Below, piece by piece: positions 8,801-16,611 of a stretch of DNA of 54,118 nucleotides. Under the pieces are notes generated by a model. It did not search any database. It worked only from the letters and a program-made list of their open reading frames with translations, and was not told the DNA's origin. A program made the translations under genes and the position numbers. Each line of letters starts with the position of its first letter. Position 1 is the stretch's first letter. Origin of the DNA: Deltaproteobacteria bacterium (lineage in GTDB: Bacteria; Desulfobacterota; Binatia; UBA9968); assembly GCA_009692615.1 (NCBI GenBank), contig SHYW01000023.1, forward strand, positions 1-54,118, written 5' to 3'.

Positions 8801-10194
8801 AAGAGGCGCTTAGAAAAATCGTTCAAGGCTGGCTCGAAGTCAGCGGACCGGTGAAGGTGCACGGTTTGAGCGTGCGCTTGGGCATCGCCGCTAACAAAAT
8901 CAGCGTCGCGCTACTCGGCCTGGAAAGCGCCGGTGTGGTGATGCGCGGGCAATTCACCGCGCAAGCCCTGCACGCTAACAGTGAGGAGTGGTGCGAGCGC
9001 GTCTTGCTCGCGCGCATTCATCGATTGACTCTCGGCCGCATGCGCAAGGAGATTGAGCCGGTGACGGCGGCCGAGTTCATGAGTTTTCTGCTCGCTTGGC
9101 AACATGTGGCGCCGGGAACCCATCTGCGCGGGCGCGATGGCGTCTTGCAAGTGATCGAGCAGTTGCAGGGATTGGAACTGCCGGCGCCGGCGTGGGAGCG
9201 GCAGGTTTTGCCGGCGCGCATTGAAAACTACGATCCCGGCGATCTCGAACAGCTTTGTTTGGCCGGCATGATTGCCTGGGGCCGCTTGCGAAGTGAAAGC
9301 GAGACTGCCGAGAGCGCGCAAAGTTTCGCTCGGCTGAAAAAATCGCGCCGCTTGTCGGCGCCGGCGCGCAATGCGCCGATCGCGTTTTTGTTGCGCGAAG
9401 AATTATCGTCGTTTCTCGAAGCGTCGACGGGACGCTTGGAGCAAATCTCGACGCTCTCACCGATGGCGTTGGCAGTGGCCCACTTCCTCGAACGGCAGGG
9501 GGCGAGTTTTCTCGCCGACATTGCCCGCGGCACCGGCTTGTTGAAAGTGAAAGTCGAAGAGGCGTTGTGGCAATTGGTCGCTCACGGCCTGGCCACCGGC
9601 GACGGCATCGCCGGCCTGCGCGTGCTGTTGACGCCGGAACATAAACGGGTCGAACGGCGCCGCTTGCGCGTAATCTCTGGCGGTCGTGCCGCCGAGCGCG
9701 TCATGCCGGTTGGCCGCTGGTCACTGTGGCGCCAGCAATCGGGCGGTGAGGAAATTAAAAACGACGAGATCGTCGAACGGCGTGGGCGCCAACTACTCGA
9801 TCGTTATGGGGTGGTGTTTCGTGAACTGTTGGTGCGGGAATCGAACATGCCGCCCTGGCGCAGTCTGTTGGCCCTCTACCGCCGTCTCGAAGCCCGTGGC
9901 GAGATTCGCGGCGGCCGCTTTATCAGCGGTTTTGTCGGCGAGCAGTTCGCCTTGCCGGCGGCGCTGGAAGCGCTTCGTTCGCGCCGTAACACCCCAATTG
10001 CCCGAGCTGAACTGGCGCCAACCATTGTCGCCGCCGCCGATCCGTTGAATTTAGTCGGCATCGTCGCGCCGGGCGCGCGCTTGTCGCCTTATTCCAATCA
10101 AGCGATCGCTTACCAAAATGGCCTGGCGCTGGAAGTTGGCTTGGTTGGCGAATTGATTAGCCGATTGCAGCAGGTCAACCCGGCGCGCGGCTGA
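5830..10194 (+). CDS. lhr: Large ATP-dependent helicase Lhr
   Basis: A 1,454-residue superfamily 2 DNA helicase of the Lhr family, a 3'-5' translocase linked to DNA repair. Motifs: Walker A APTGSGKT (residues 41-48), DEIH (166-169), ITTPESLYLLL, SATQKP, LIFVNTRR, and motif VI as LLQRVGRSGHW. Beyond the helicase core comes the long Lhr-specific C-terminal half, so the length fits full Lhr (about 1,500). No ATG is available. TTG 5830 is chosen because it gives the usual opening (SSFHPLVERWF) 27 bp after the RHS remnant; a longer upstream frame exists but would read through RHS sequence. Residues 427-437 (MAAKNAKGAKG) look like an in-frame repeat insertion. No nuclease partner gene lies nearby. 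Confidence 0.93.
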   Translation: MLSSFHPLVERWFYERFGNPTPAQAQGWDSIAAGNSTLIAAPTGSGKTLAAFLWSIDRLIKRALAGDLDERTSVVYVSPLKALGNDIAKNLQAPLAEIYALAGREGILLPTIRVAVRSGDTPASERQSMVRRPPHILITTPESLYLLLTAPRSREFLRSAETLIVDEIHAVAQDKRGAHLALSLERLDRLCGRRLQRIGLSATQKPIDEIARLLVGSRRIGADRKPDCVIVDVGHQREMDLRVEVPDNELGPIIRQDIWAAVYDKLIATIAAHRTTLIFVNTRRLVERVAHQLTERLGEDKVGAHHGSLSRKTRLAVEEKLKSGAYPVVVATASLELGIDIGHVDVVCHIGAPRNLAVLLQRVGRSGHWLGAIPKGIVYPLTRDDLVQSAAAIRALRQGELDLLHVVKQPRDILAQQMVATVASSRMAAKNAKGAKGSSEEEISEEALWQLMRGAYPYENLARGEYEQVLEMLCEGVETRRSRRSAYIHRDRINGVLRPRRGARLTAITNGGAIPDTADYQVVEFASETFVGTVHEDFAIESLAGDIFLLGNRSWRIRRVGSGKVWVDDAQGLPPSIPFWMGEAPARTFELSKAVAELRSAVAERLADKDAASRWLMEEISLPLAAAEQVVSYVADTVAVLGTVPSQNKIIAERFFDEAGGMQLILHSPWGGRVNRAWGLALRKRFCVSFDRELQAAATDDGICISLVEQHSFPLTEVFQMLKPAIVEDTLTQAALASPMFTNRWRWNATRALALTRFSGGKKVPVALQRMRAEDLLAAVFPEQVMCQDNRSGPVELPDHPLVKETIGDCLHEAMDLDGLMQVLIGIDDGSIQTLAIDTPSPSPMAHEILNANPYAFLDDAPLEERRARAVSLRRIDPWLGREFGQLDGAAIAEVCRQAWPEARNGDELHDLLLGVCLLPTALRPDWQPLADELIANHRATIASWKSSDGDFSAYVAAERSDLVRLAIPNVRLSPPIELPLGFQESLVNEEEALRKIVQGWLEVSGPVKVHGLSVRLGIAANKISVALLGLESAGVVMRGQFTAQALHANSEEWCERVLLARIHRLTLGRMRKEIEPVTAAEFMSFLLAWQHVAPGTHLRGRDGVLQVIEQLQGLELPAPAWERQVLPARIENYDPGDLEQLCLAGMIAWGRLRSESETAESAQSFARLKKSRRLSAPARNAPIAFLLREELSSFLEASTGRLEQISTLSPMALAVAHFLERQGASFLADIARGTGLLKVKVEEALWQLVAHGLATGDGIAGLRVLLTPEHKRVERRRLRVISGGRAAERVMPVGRWSLWRQQSGGEEIKNDEIVERRGRQLLDRYGVVFRELLVRESNMPPWRSLLALYRRLEARGEIRGGRFISGFVGEQFALPAALEALRSRRNTPIARAELAPTIVAAADPLNLVGIVAPGARLSPYSNQAIAYQNGLALEVGLVGELISRLQQVNPARG
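7105..7143 (+). repeat. Dispersed-repeat half inserted in frame in lhr
   Basis: The bases CCGCAAAAAACGCAAAGGGC and following GCAAAAGG encode MAAKNAKGAKG, a low-complexity segment unlike its surroundings. The CGCAAAGG-GCGCAAA core matches the arms of the palindromic element at 27304-27404. It lies between the helicase core and the next conserved Lhr domain, a place likely to be a flexible loop. Length stays a multiple of three, so the frame is kept. Confidence 0.5.
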
Positions 10195-10215
10195 CCGCCA
10201 CAATCTGGGAAAGAA

Positions 10216-10395
10216 AACGGCTGGAGCTTAGCGCGCTAGCAGGGTGCTGAAAGAAGCGGAACATGCTTCGACAAGCTGCGCAGCATGAACGGATTTTGCT
10301 AAATGATTTTAACTTCTGTTCCGTTCGTCCTGAGCCCGTCAAAGGACTCCAAATGGATTTTCAGCACTCTTCCAGCCAGCGAAGCTCCAGCCGTT
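10216..10395. repeat. Nested palindromic element between convergent genes
   Basis: The outer arms AACGGCTGGAGCTT (10216-10229) and AAGCTCCAGCCGTT (10382-10395) are perfect inverse copies. The symmetry continues imperfectly inward through GTGCTGAAA (10244-10252) and TTTCAGCAC (10358-10366). Inside lie CTTCGACAAGC...CATGAACGG and CCGTTCGTCCTGAGC, the arms of a second, commonly dispersed repeat. The element fills the 227-bp gap between lhr (plus) and the coiled-coil gene (minus), where it could act as a two-way terminator. No other gene is seen in that gap. Confidence 0.75.
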
Positions 10396-10421
10396 GAAAT
10401 AGTTCTCGGTGAAGCAGCGGC

Positions 10422-10739
10422 CTAGTTTACCGGCACCGATTTTTGGAACACGTCGGGCCGGTTGACGTCGTTCCCCTGTTTCATTACCGGGGAGCTCAAG
10501 ACTTCCTTGAGCAGGCGAATCTCAACGATATCTTCTTGCAAGCGGGTCAAACCTTCCTTGGCGCGATGGATTTCAGCGAGCATGGAATCGATCTCGCCGA
10601 TGCTGATCGCTTCCAACGCTTGTCGAATCTTGCGGTTCATGCCGAAAAGATTTTGCGCACCGCCCTTGTCAGCTATTTTATTGTCGAATTCGGTGTAGGT
10701 GCGGGTGACACTTTCCATTTGATTTTTTAGATCGTCCAT
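10422..10739 (-). CDS. Hypothetical coiled-coil protein (105 aa)
   Basis: A hydrophilic helical protein starting MDDLKNQMESVTRTYTEF. Heptad-like patterning covers residues about 1-20 and 45-85 (IDSMLAEIHRAKEGLTRLQE), so it probably forms a coiled coil. The ATG follows CGAGGAGAAAGACC, a strong ribosome binding site. No signal peptide or TM segment. No family recognised. It is convergent with lhr and divergent from the molybdopterin hydroxylase gene across a 185-bp gap. Confidence 0.65.
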   Translation of the reverse strand: MDDLKNQMESVTRTYTEFDNKIADKGGAQNLFGMNRKIRQALEAISIGEIDSMLAEIHRAKEGLTRLQEDIVEIRLLKEVLSSPVMKQGNDVNRPDVFQKSVPVN

Positions 10740-10924
10740 GGTCTTTCTCCTCGTAGCCTTGCGCTGTCAGTGTCCTTGATGTACCTACGTAAAATCACAT
10801 ACGCGTAGAGAAAACAAGCAGGGTAAATTTCTTCCGACAAAATGTTTTTGTTTCATGAAACTTAGCTGAAAATTGTTTTCAACTTGTAACTGTCGACGGC
10901 GGAAAAAAATCGAGGAGATGGGCG

Positions 10925-13153
10925 ATGAATGACTTGCGCAGCGTCGGAATTCCCAGTCCGAGAGTCGAAGGCGAGCAAAAAGTTTCCGGCGCGGCGATTT
11001 ACGCCGTCGATGTCGCGGTGCCGGATATGCTGTGGGCCAAGGTGCTGCGAAGTCCGCTTGCCCACGCCCGGATCAAGCGTATCGACACCGCCAAGGCGGC
11101 GGCTTTGCCCGGTGTGAAAGCGCTGCTCATCGGCGCCGATCTCACCGGCGCCAAGATCGGTAAAAAAATCGTCGACATGCCGCTGCTCGCCGACCATGTC
11201 GTGCGCTACGCCGGTGAAAAAGTTGCCGCGGTGGCCGCGGTGAGCGAGGCGATCGCCGAGGCCGCGCTGGATTTGATCGACGTGGTATATGACGAGCTGC
11301 CGGTGGTCACCGACGTGCTCGAAGCGATGCGCGCGAACGCGCCGCTGCTCCATCCCGATGTCGCCGGCTATAAAGGGCTCTTGCACAAGATTGACGTGCC
11401 GAGCAACGTCTTGGTCAATCTCACTTGGAAAAAGGGCGTGGTGGAAGAGGGCTTTCGCCAATCCGATGTGATCGTCGAAAACACTTTCACCGTGCCCGCC
11501 GTGCATCAGGCTTACATCGAGCCGCATTCGTCGCTGGTGCGTATCAACGCCGACGGTACGGCCGATGTTTGGTCGTCGAACAAGAGTCCCTTCGGCATGC
11601 GCGATGTGGTCGCCGCGGCGCTGCAAATCGCGCCCACGAGTTTGATCATTCATCCCTGTTACGTCGGCGGCGATTTTGGCGGCAAAGGGGACGGTAACGA
11701 TGTCGCGTTGTGCTATGCGCTGGCGCGTAAAGCGGGTCGACCGGTGAAGCTGACGGTGGATTACACCGAGGAATTGATCTCCGGCAATCCGCGCCATGGC
11801 GCGGTGATCAAGATCAAAACCGGCGTCAAGAAAAACGGTATCATGATCGCCGAGCATATCGAGTTCGTTTTCGACAGCGGCGCCTACGGTTCCTACCGGC
11901 CGCAGGGATACTTGGTCGGCGCCCATGACGCGCCCGGTCCGTACCGCGTGCCCAACTGCTTGGTCGAAGAGAAATATGTTTACACCAACAAAATGCCCGC
12001 CGGTTACATGCGCGCGCCCGGCCATCTGCAAGCGTTCTTCGCGTCCGAAAGCCAAGCGGATTTAATCGCCCAGCGCTTGGGGATCAGTCCTGCCGAGTTT
12101 CGCCGTATGAATTTCATGCGCGACGGTGACAGCTCGCCCTTGGGTCACGTGATTTCCCATGTCAAAGCGGCTGAAACGCTCAATCGCGCGCTCGAGGCGT
12201 CCGGTTTCAATAAACCGAAGGGCAAAAATATCGGCCGCGGTTTCGCCATTGGCGATTGGGTTTCCAAGGGCGGCGAATCCTACGCGAAGATTAAGATCGA
12301 CGAGCAGGGTCAAATAACCTTATCATCGGCGGTGACCGACACCGGGCCTGGGGTGTTCACCATGATGCGTCAGATCGTCGGCGAAGAACTCAAAGTACCG
12401 CTCGATGCCATCGGCGTAGAAATGTTGGACTCGACGCAGGTGATTAAAGACACCGGCGTGCGCGGTAGCAGCAGTACTCGGGTCCATGGCGGTTCGGCGC
12501 TCGACGCGGCGATCAATGCGCGGACGGAAATTCTGCGCATCGCGGCGCAATTGATGCACTCCACGCCGGACGAGCTGTTGCTGTTTGACGGCGGCGTCAC
12601 CCATGGCCGCGCCGAACGGCGCATGACCTATGGTGAAATCGCCCGCGCCCACGGTCAGCCGATCGTCGTCGAAGGCCATTATGCCAACATGTCGGACGGC
12701 CCCGAAGCTTCGTTGGTCGCGCAAGTGGCGGAGGTCGAAGTGGACCGCGAAACCGGCACGGTAACGGTGCGCAAACTAACCACCGCTCATAACACCGGGA
12801 CGATTTTGAATCCGTTGACGCACCAAGGTCAGATCGATGGCGGGGTGGCGATGGGTTTCGGCTACGGTCTGGTGGAACAGATCGGCTACGACGAAAGCGG
12901 CAAGGTGCTAGCGAACAACATGGGCGAGTATAAAATTCCCTGCATCAAAGATATGCCGGCGCTTGAAACGACGATCTTGCAGTCGGATTTCGGCAGCGGC
13001 CCTTACAACAGCATGAGCATCGGCGAGACCGCGCTGATTCCCACCGCCGCCGCCATCGCCAACGCGGTCGAAGATGCCGTCGGCGTGCGCATCAAATCGC
13101 TGCCGATCACGGCTGAGAAAGTTTTGGATGCGCTCAGGGGACGTTCGGTCTAA
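10925..13153 (+). CDS. Xanthine dehydrogenase-family molybdopterin-binding subunit
   Basis: A 742-residue catalytic subunit of the molybdenum hydroxylase (xanthine oxidase / CO dehydrogenase large-subunit) family. It shows the aldehyde oxidase a/b hammerhead at the N-terminus (VSGAAIYAVDVAVPDMLWAK), a cofactor-site GGDFGGKG, a GYMRAPG loop, and the C-terminal SIGETALIPT containing the probable catalytic Glu701. The start ATG 10925 follows GAGGAG. Family enzymes normally work with a 2Fe-2S subunit and an FAD subunit (LMS or SML operons); neither is adjacent here. The protein would hydroxylate a ring or aldehyde carbon with water-derived oxygen. The substrate is unknown, so no gene symbol is given. 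Confidence 0.9.
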   Translation: MNDLRSVGIPSPRVEGEQKVSGAAIYAVDVAVPDMLWAKVLRSPLAHARIKRIDTAKAAALPGVKALLIGADLTGAKIGKKIVDMPLLADHVVRYAGEKVAAVAAVSEAIAEAALDLIDVVYDELPVVTDVLEAMRANAPLLHPDVAGYKGLLHKIDVPSNVLVNLTWKKGVVEEGFRQSDVIVENTFTVPAVHQAYIEPHSSLVRINADGTADVWSSNKSPFGMRDVVAAALQIAPTSLIIHPCYVGGDFGGKGDGNDVALCYALARKAGRPVKLTVDYTEELISGNPRHGAVIKIKTGVKKNGIMIAEHIEFVFDSGAYGSYRPQGYLVGAHDAPGPYRVPNCLVEEKYVYTNKMPAGYMRAPGHLQAFFASESQADLIAQRLGISPAEFRRMNFMRDGDSSPLGHVISHVKAAETLNRALEASGFNKPKGKNIGRGFAIGDWVSKGGESYAKIKIDEQGQITLSSAVTDTGPGVFTMMRQIVGEELKVPLDAIGVEMLDSTQVIKDTGVRGSSSTRVHGGSALDAAINARTEILRIAAQLMHSTPDELLLFDGGVTHGRAERRMTYGEIARAHGQPIVVEGHYANMSDGPEASLVAQVAEVEVDRETGTVTVRKLTTAHNTGTILNPLTHQGQIDGGVAMGFGYGLVEQIGYDESGKVLANNMGEYKIPCIKDMPALETTILQSDFGSGPYNSMSIGETALIPTAAAIANAVEDAVGVRIKSLPITAEKVLDALRGRSV

Positions 13154-13196
13154 ATTGGTTTCGAGTTTGTTTTTGCTCGGTTGTCGAGGTGGTTTC

Positions 13197-13559
13197 ATGA
13201 TCAACAACGATGTCGCACCGCTGCAGCGCTTGGTCAACGCGACGCGCAATTCGTTCAAAGGTCTGCGCGGCGCGTGGGCGAGCGAAGCGGTGCTGCGCTA
13301 TGAAATCTATTGTATGGCCGTCGCGCTGCCGGCGGCGTGGCTGCTCGGCCATGGCGCGGTTGAGCGGGCGTTGTTGATCGGCAGCGCTTTGCTGATCGTG
13401 ATTGTGGAAATTCTTAACACCGCCATCGAAGTGACGGTGGACCGCGTCGGATTCGAACATCATGAGTTGTCTGGACGAGCTAAAGATCTCGGTTCGGCGG
13501 CGGTGTTTTGCGCGATTGTCCTTGCCGGTTCGGTTTGGACGATTGTCTTGCTCGGTTGA
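13197..13559 (+). CDS. dgkA: Diacylglycerol kinase
   Basis: A 120-residue membrane kinase that phosphorylates diacylglycerol to phosphatidic acid. Three TM helices are visible. The signature EILNTAIEVTVDRV begins at Glu71, and Lys96-Asp97 lie in GRAKDLGSAAV, matching the DgkA active site. ATG 13197 is chosen for its GAGGTGG upstream and because it gives the usual family length. Lies 43 bp after the hydroxylase gene and 18 bp before mlaC; the pairing with mlaC is consistent with phospholipid homeostasis. Confidence 0.92.
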   Translation: MINNDVAPLQRLVNATRNSFKGLRGAWASEAVLRYEIYCMAVALPAAWLLGHGAVERALLIGSALLIVIVEILNTAIEVTVDRVGFEHHELSGRAKDLGSAAVFCAIVLAGSVWTIVLLG

Positions 13560-13577
13560 CGATGGGAGGGAATCATT

Positions 13578-14507
13578 ATGTTGCTCAGCGCGCGTTCTTG
13601 GTTGATGGTCGTGTTCATTTTTTCACTGTCCGGGCCGGCGCGCGCCGGCGAGCCTTTGGACTTGGTTAGATCGGCGGCGGACAAAGTGATCGCGCTGTTG
13701 CGCGATCCGCAATTCAAGGCGGCTGATCGCAAGCGCGAGCGCGCCGAGAAGTTGCGAGCGATCATCAATCCGATTTTCGATTACGACGAGATCGCCCGGC
13801 GCACCTTGGCGCCTCATTGGGAGCGGCGCACACCGGCCGAACGGGAAGAGTTTACCAAGCTGTTTCGCGCCTTCTTGGAAAAAATTTATGCCGATCAGAT
13901 CGACATCGACGACGGCGAGCGGCTGGTCTTCAGCCGCGAAACCGTCAACCAAGATTTCGCCGAAGTGGAATCCAAATGGATCAACGGCAAGAATGAAGAA
14001 AGCCCGCTGATCTATCGCCTCAAACGGACCGACGGTAAGTGGAAAGTCTACGATGCCGTGGTGGTCGACATCAGCATCGTCAACAACTACCGCTCGCAGT
14101 TCAACCGCGTGATCGGTAAGTCGTCCTTCGAAGAGTTGAAAAAATGTTGCGCGAAAGAGCCGGCTGATTTAGCCGGCGGCAATCATCGATGGGCTGTGCT
14201 ACAGGGAAGTTTAGGGATGAAGCTCCTAGAGAAACTCTTCGGTAAAAAAAGCCCGCCGACGGCGCCGGAGGCGCCGGTTTTGCGTAACGATTACGAAGTG
14301 ATTCTGACCGACGATCCGTTCAATGTCGAGGACCGTGAAAATGTCCGGGCATTCGTTCACCTACGAGAAATGGAATCCTACGACGAATTCAAAAAAATGC
14401 CGAGCGACCCAGCTCTGCGTCACGGCCCGCTGGCGGTGATGTCATTGAACTATCTTGCCGATCAATCGGTGCGCAAACTTTTAGTCTTGGCGTCCAGCGC
14501 CAGTTAG
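13578..14507 (+). CDS. mlaC: MlaC-family phospholipid-transport protein, probably frameshift-fused to the next gene
   Basis: Residues 1-23 are a signal peptide (ARA-G cleavage). The rest of the first about 190 residues matches MlaC/Ttg2D: LRAIINPIFDYDEIARRTL, YRLKRTDGKWKVYDAVV and SIVNNYRSQFNRVI, the periplasmic lipid carrier of the Mla pathway. MlaC is normally about 200-210 residues, but this frame runs to 309. At a run of six A (14139-14144) one extra A would give KKMLRERAG and a stop at 14165-14167, a normal MlaC end. As it stands, translation passes through apparent spacer into a second small gene at 14218. No mlaA, mlaD, mlaE or mlaF is adjacent. Confidence 0.8.
   Translation: MLLSARSWLMVVFIFSLSGPARAGEPLDLVRSAADKVIALLRDPQFKAADRKRERAEKLRAIINPIFDYDEIARRTLAPHWERRTPAEREEFTKLFRAFLEKIYADQIDIDDGERLVFSRETVNQDFAEVESKWINGKNEESPLIYRLKRTDGKWKVYDAVVVDISIVNNYRSQFNRVIGKSSFEELKKCCAKEPADLAGGNHRWAVLQGSLGMKLLEKLFGKKSPPTAPEAPVLRNDYEVILTDDPFNVEDRENVRAFVHLREMESYDEFKKMPSDPALRHGPLAVMSLNYLADQSVRKLLVLASSAS
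14218..14507 (+). CDS. Hypothetical protein (96 aa), probably a separate gene behind mlaC
   Basis: Starts MKLLEKLFGKKSPPTAP after an AGGGAAGTTTAGGG stretch, so it has its own plausible start. It contains DYEVILTDDPFNVEDRENV and LSLNYLADQSVRKLL-like helical segments but no domain that I recognise. It shares the current mlaC frame only because of the suspected missing base. It ends four bases into the convergent rlu gene (overlap 14504-14507). Confidence 0.5.
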
Positions 14508-15391
14508 CGCGCGCGTGACTCGTTGATCTCTAATCTGCGCAGTGCTTGCGCCAAGTCAGGGGCCGGCGCGATGGACCAGCGGTGGGCTTTTTCGGCGTCG
14601 CCAATTGCCATCTTGTCAGCGTGTAAGAATTGCCGTTTCAAACCAAATTCTTTGCGGAACTTTTTGTTGAAAGTGAAATCGCCATGCTGGTCGTCCATGA
14701 CGACCGGGTGACCGAGTTGGGCGAAGTGGAGACGGATCTGATGTAGCCGGCCGGTTTCGATATTGACCCGCACCAGCGTGGTTTCACGGAAGCGCTTGAT
14801 GACTTTGTAGCGGGTCAGCGCGGGCACTAAATTGCCGTCGCGTCCGGGCAGCGGCGATTCGATCTTGCCGGCGTTAGCCGCCAGGCGGCCAATGACCAAT
14901 GCGAGATATTCTTTGGCAAGCTTGCCGGTTTCGAATTGTTTCTCCAATTCAGCTTGGGCATTTTCATTCCTCGCCAGCAATAGTAAACCCGACGTATCGC
15001 GGTCCAGTCGGTGCACCAGCAGCGGCCGTAGGGCTTTGTCTCGATAATTGCGCTCAATCCAGCCGGCGACCGTGTTGGCGTGGCTGACGGTTTTGCCTTC
15101 GTGCACCGCGAGGCCGGCGGGTTTGTCGATCACCAATAGGGTTTCGTCTTCGAAGATGATTTCAATCTCGCCTCGGGGCGTCGTGGGTTTTGAGTTCTGC
15201 GCTTCGAAGGGAATGAAAAGCTGAATGCTATCGTTGGCGCCGATGGCGTCATCCGGTTTGCCACGCCGGCCGTTTAGCCGCACGCCGTTTTTACGAAACA
15301 GCTTGCGCACGTAACCGATGGGGAACTGTTTTTTGAGAAAGTTCGCCAATTTCTTTGCCGCTTCAGCCGGCCCTACGACGATTTCACGCAT
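14504..15391 (-). CDS. RluA-family pseudouridine synthase
   Basis: A 295-residue RNA pseudouridine synthase. An S4-like RNA-binding segment occupies residues about 1-60 (GYVRKLFRKNGVRLNG). The catalytic motif HRLDRDTSG is at 127-135 with Asp130 as the nucleophile. 'TGRLHQIRLHFAQLGHPVV' is the family's second hallmark. The start at 15391 (MREIVVGPAEA) gives a standard N-terminus; an upstream in-frame start at 15430 adds 13 residues with no match to the family. RluC, RluD and RluA specificity cannot be told apart here. Divergent from pheA. Confidence 0.88.
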   Translation of the reverse strand: MREIVVGPAEAAKKLANFLKKQFPIGYVRKLFRKNGVRLNGRRGKPDDAIGANDSIQLFIPFEAQNSKPTTPRGEIEIIFEDETLLVIDKPAGLAVHEGKTVSHANTVAGWIERNYRDKALRPLLVHRLDRDTSGLLLLARNENAQAELEKQFETGKLAKEYLALVIGRLAANAGKIESPLPGRDGNLVPALTRYKVIKRFRETTLVRVNIETGRLHQIRLHFAQLGHPVVMDDQHGDFTFNKKFRKEFGLKRQFLHADKMAIGDAEKAHRWSIAPAPDLAQALRRLEINESRAR

Positions 15392-15420
15392 GGCGCATTC
15401 CAGATTGCGGCAGGGCCAGG

Positions 15421-15450
15421 TTGGAGTCAAGGTTTAAGCCCGGCAATATT
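15421..15450 (+). promoter_or_regulatory. Possible promoter for the aromatic amino-acid operon
   Basis: TTGGAG (15421-15426) and AATATT (15445-15450) are separated by 18 bp, in the divergent gap before pheA. This is a weak match to the sigma-70 consensus and is offered only because an operon start is expected here. Confidence 0.25.
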
Positions 15451-15534
15451 TGCTTTTCACTAAGGATTAAGCTAGGTTCCGTGCACGGCGCCGAGGAATT
15501 CATCCTTGTTGGTTTGCGCTGGGCGAGGTTGCCA

Positions 15535-16611
15535 TTGAGTCGAAACGAGTCGGTCGATGAACTAAGAAAAAAAATCGATCAGATTGATGAAAAAGTCGTT
15601 AACCTTCTAAATAACCGGGCTTTGCTGGCGCAGCGGATTGGCAAAAGCAAGAGCCTTACTAACCAAGAGGTTTACGTTCCCCAGCGTGAACAGGAGATTC
15701 TGCAAAGACTCTCCGGTCTGAATCGCGGTCCGCTCACACCGAGTGCGATCCAAGCCATCTATCGCGAAGTGATGTCCGCTTGCCGTTCCCTCGAAGCACC
15801 ACTACGCGTCGTGTTCTTCGGCGCTCCGGCGACCTACAGCCATCTCGCCGCTAAACAACAGTTCGGCGCATCGTCCGAATTGCGGCCGACGGCGAGCATC
15901 CCGGAAGTATTCCAAGAGGTGGCTCAAGACCGCGCTACCTTCGGCGTGGTGCCGATTGAAAATTCCACCGAAGGCGTGGTTGCGCACACGCTGGACTGCT
16001 TAGTCGACTCGGACTTGCAGATTTGCGCTGAAATTTTTCTCGACATACATCACAACTTACTTTCGCGCAGTGGCCGGGCTGAAGATGTGCGGCGGATTGT
16101 TTCCCATCCGCAAGCGCTGGCGCAATGCCGCGGCTGGGTCGGCACGCAGTTTCCCAAGATTTTAGTGGAAGAGGTGGCGAGCACGGCCCATGCGGCGATC
16201 GCGGCGAGCCAGGACGGTTCGGTGGCGGCAGTGTCGAGTGCCTTGGCCAAAGAAGTTTACAATTTAGAATTCATCGCCAGCAACATCGAAGACCGCAGCA
16301 ACAACATCACACGCTTTTTAGCGATCGGCAGAATGCCCACTAAGCTGGGACGGCGCGACAAGACTTCGCTGGTGTTCTCGGCCAAGGACAAACCGGGCGT
16401 GCTCCATCAGATGCTCCAACCCTTCGCCAAGCGGCGCATCAACTTGGCCAAGATTGAATCTCGGCCGATCAAGAACAAGCCCTGGGAGTATCTGTTTTTT
16501 CTCGACCTGTTGGGCCATCGCGAACAGCCGGCGGTGAAGCAGGCGATCGCCGGTTTAGAAAAGAATTGTGTGTTCTTGAAAATCTTGGGCTCCTATCCGA
16601 GCGGCCGATGA
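15535..16611 (+). CDS. pheA: Chorismate mutase / prephenate dehydratase (P-protein)
   Basis: A 358-residue bifunctional enzyme that converts chorismate to prephenate and then phenylpyruvate for phenylalanine synthesis. Chorismate mutase (AroQ) is at residues about 1-85 (VDELRKKIDQIDEKVVNLL). Prephenate dehydratase follows, with the catalytic NNITRFLAIG. A C-terminal ACT domain (KPGVLHQMLQPF, then IESRP) would mediate feedback inhibition by Phe. TTG 15535 is chosen because GGGCGAGG lies 6 bases upstream and the length is standard; no in-frame ATG is near. First gene of the block; its stop overlaps the hisC start (ATGA). Confidence 0.93.
   Translation: MSRNESVDELRKKIDQIDEKVVNLLNNRALLAQRIGKSKSLTNQEVYVPQREQEILQRLSGLNRGPLTPSAIQAIYREVMSACRSLEAPLRVVFFGAPATYSHLAAKQQFGASSELRPTASIPEVFQEVAQDRATFGVVPIENSTEGVVAHTLDCLVDSDLQICAEIFLDIHHNLLSRSGRAEDVRRIVSHPQALAQCRGWVGTQFPKILVEEVASTAHAAIAASQDGSVAAVSSALAKEVYNLEFIASNIEDRSNNITRFLAIGRMPTKLGRRDKTSLVFSAKDKPGVLHQMLQPFAKRRINLAKIESRPIKNKPWEYLFFLDLLGHREQPAVKQAIAGLEKNCVFLKILGSYPSGR

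Noticed and set aside
10862-12055. Long minus-strand open frame (397 codons) opposite the molybdenum hydroxylase gene
   Set aside because: It mirrors a well-supported gene with clear motifs, has His/Arg/Gly-rich composition typical of antisense frames in GC-rich DNA, and shows no domain.
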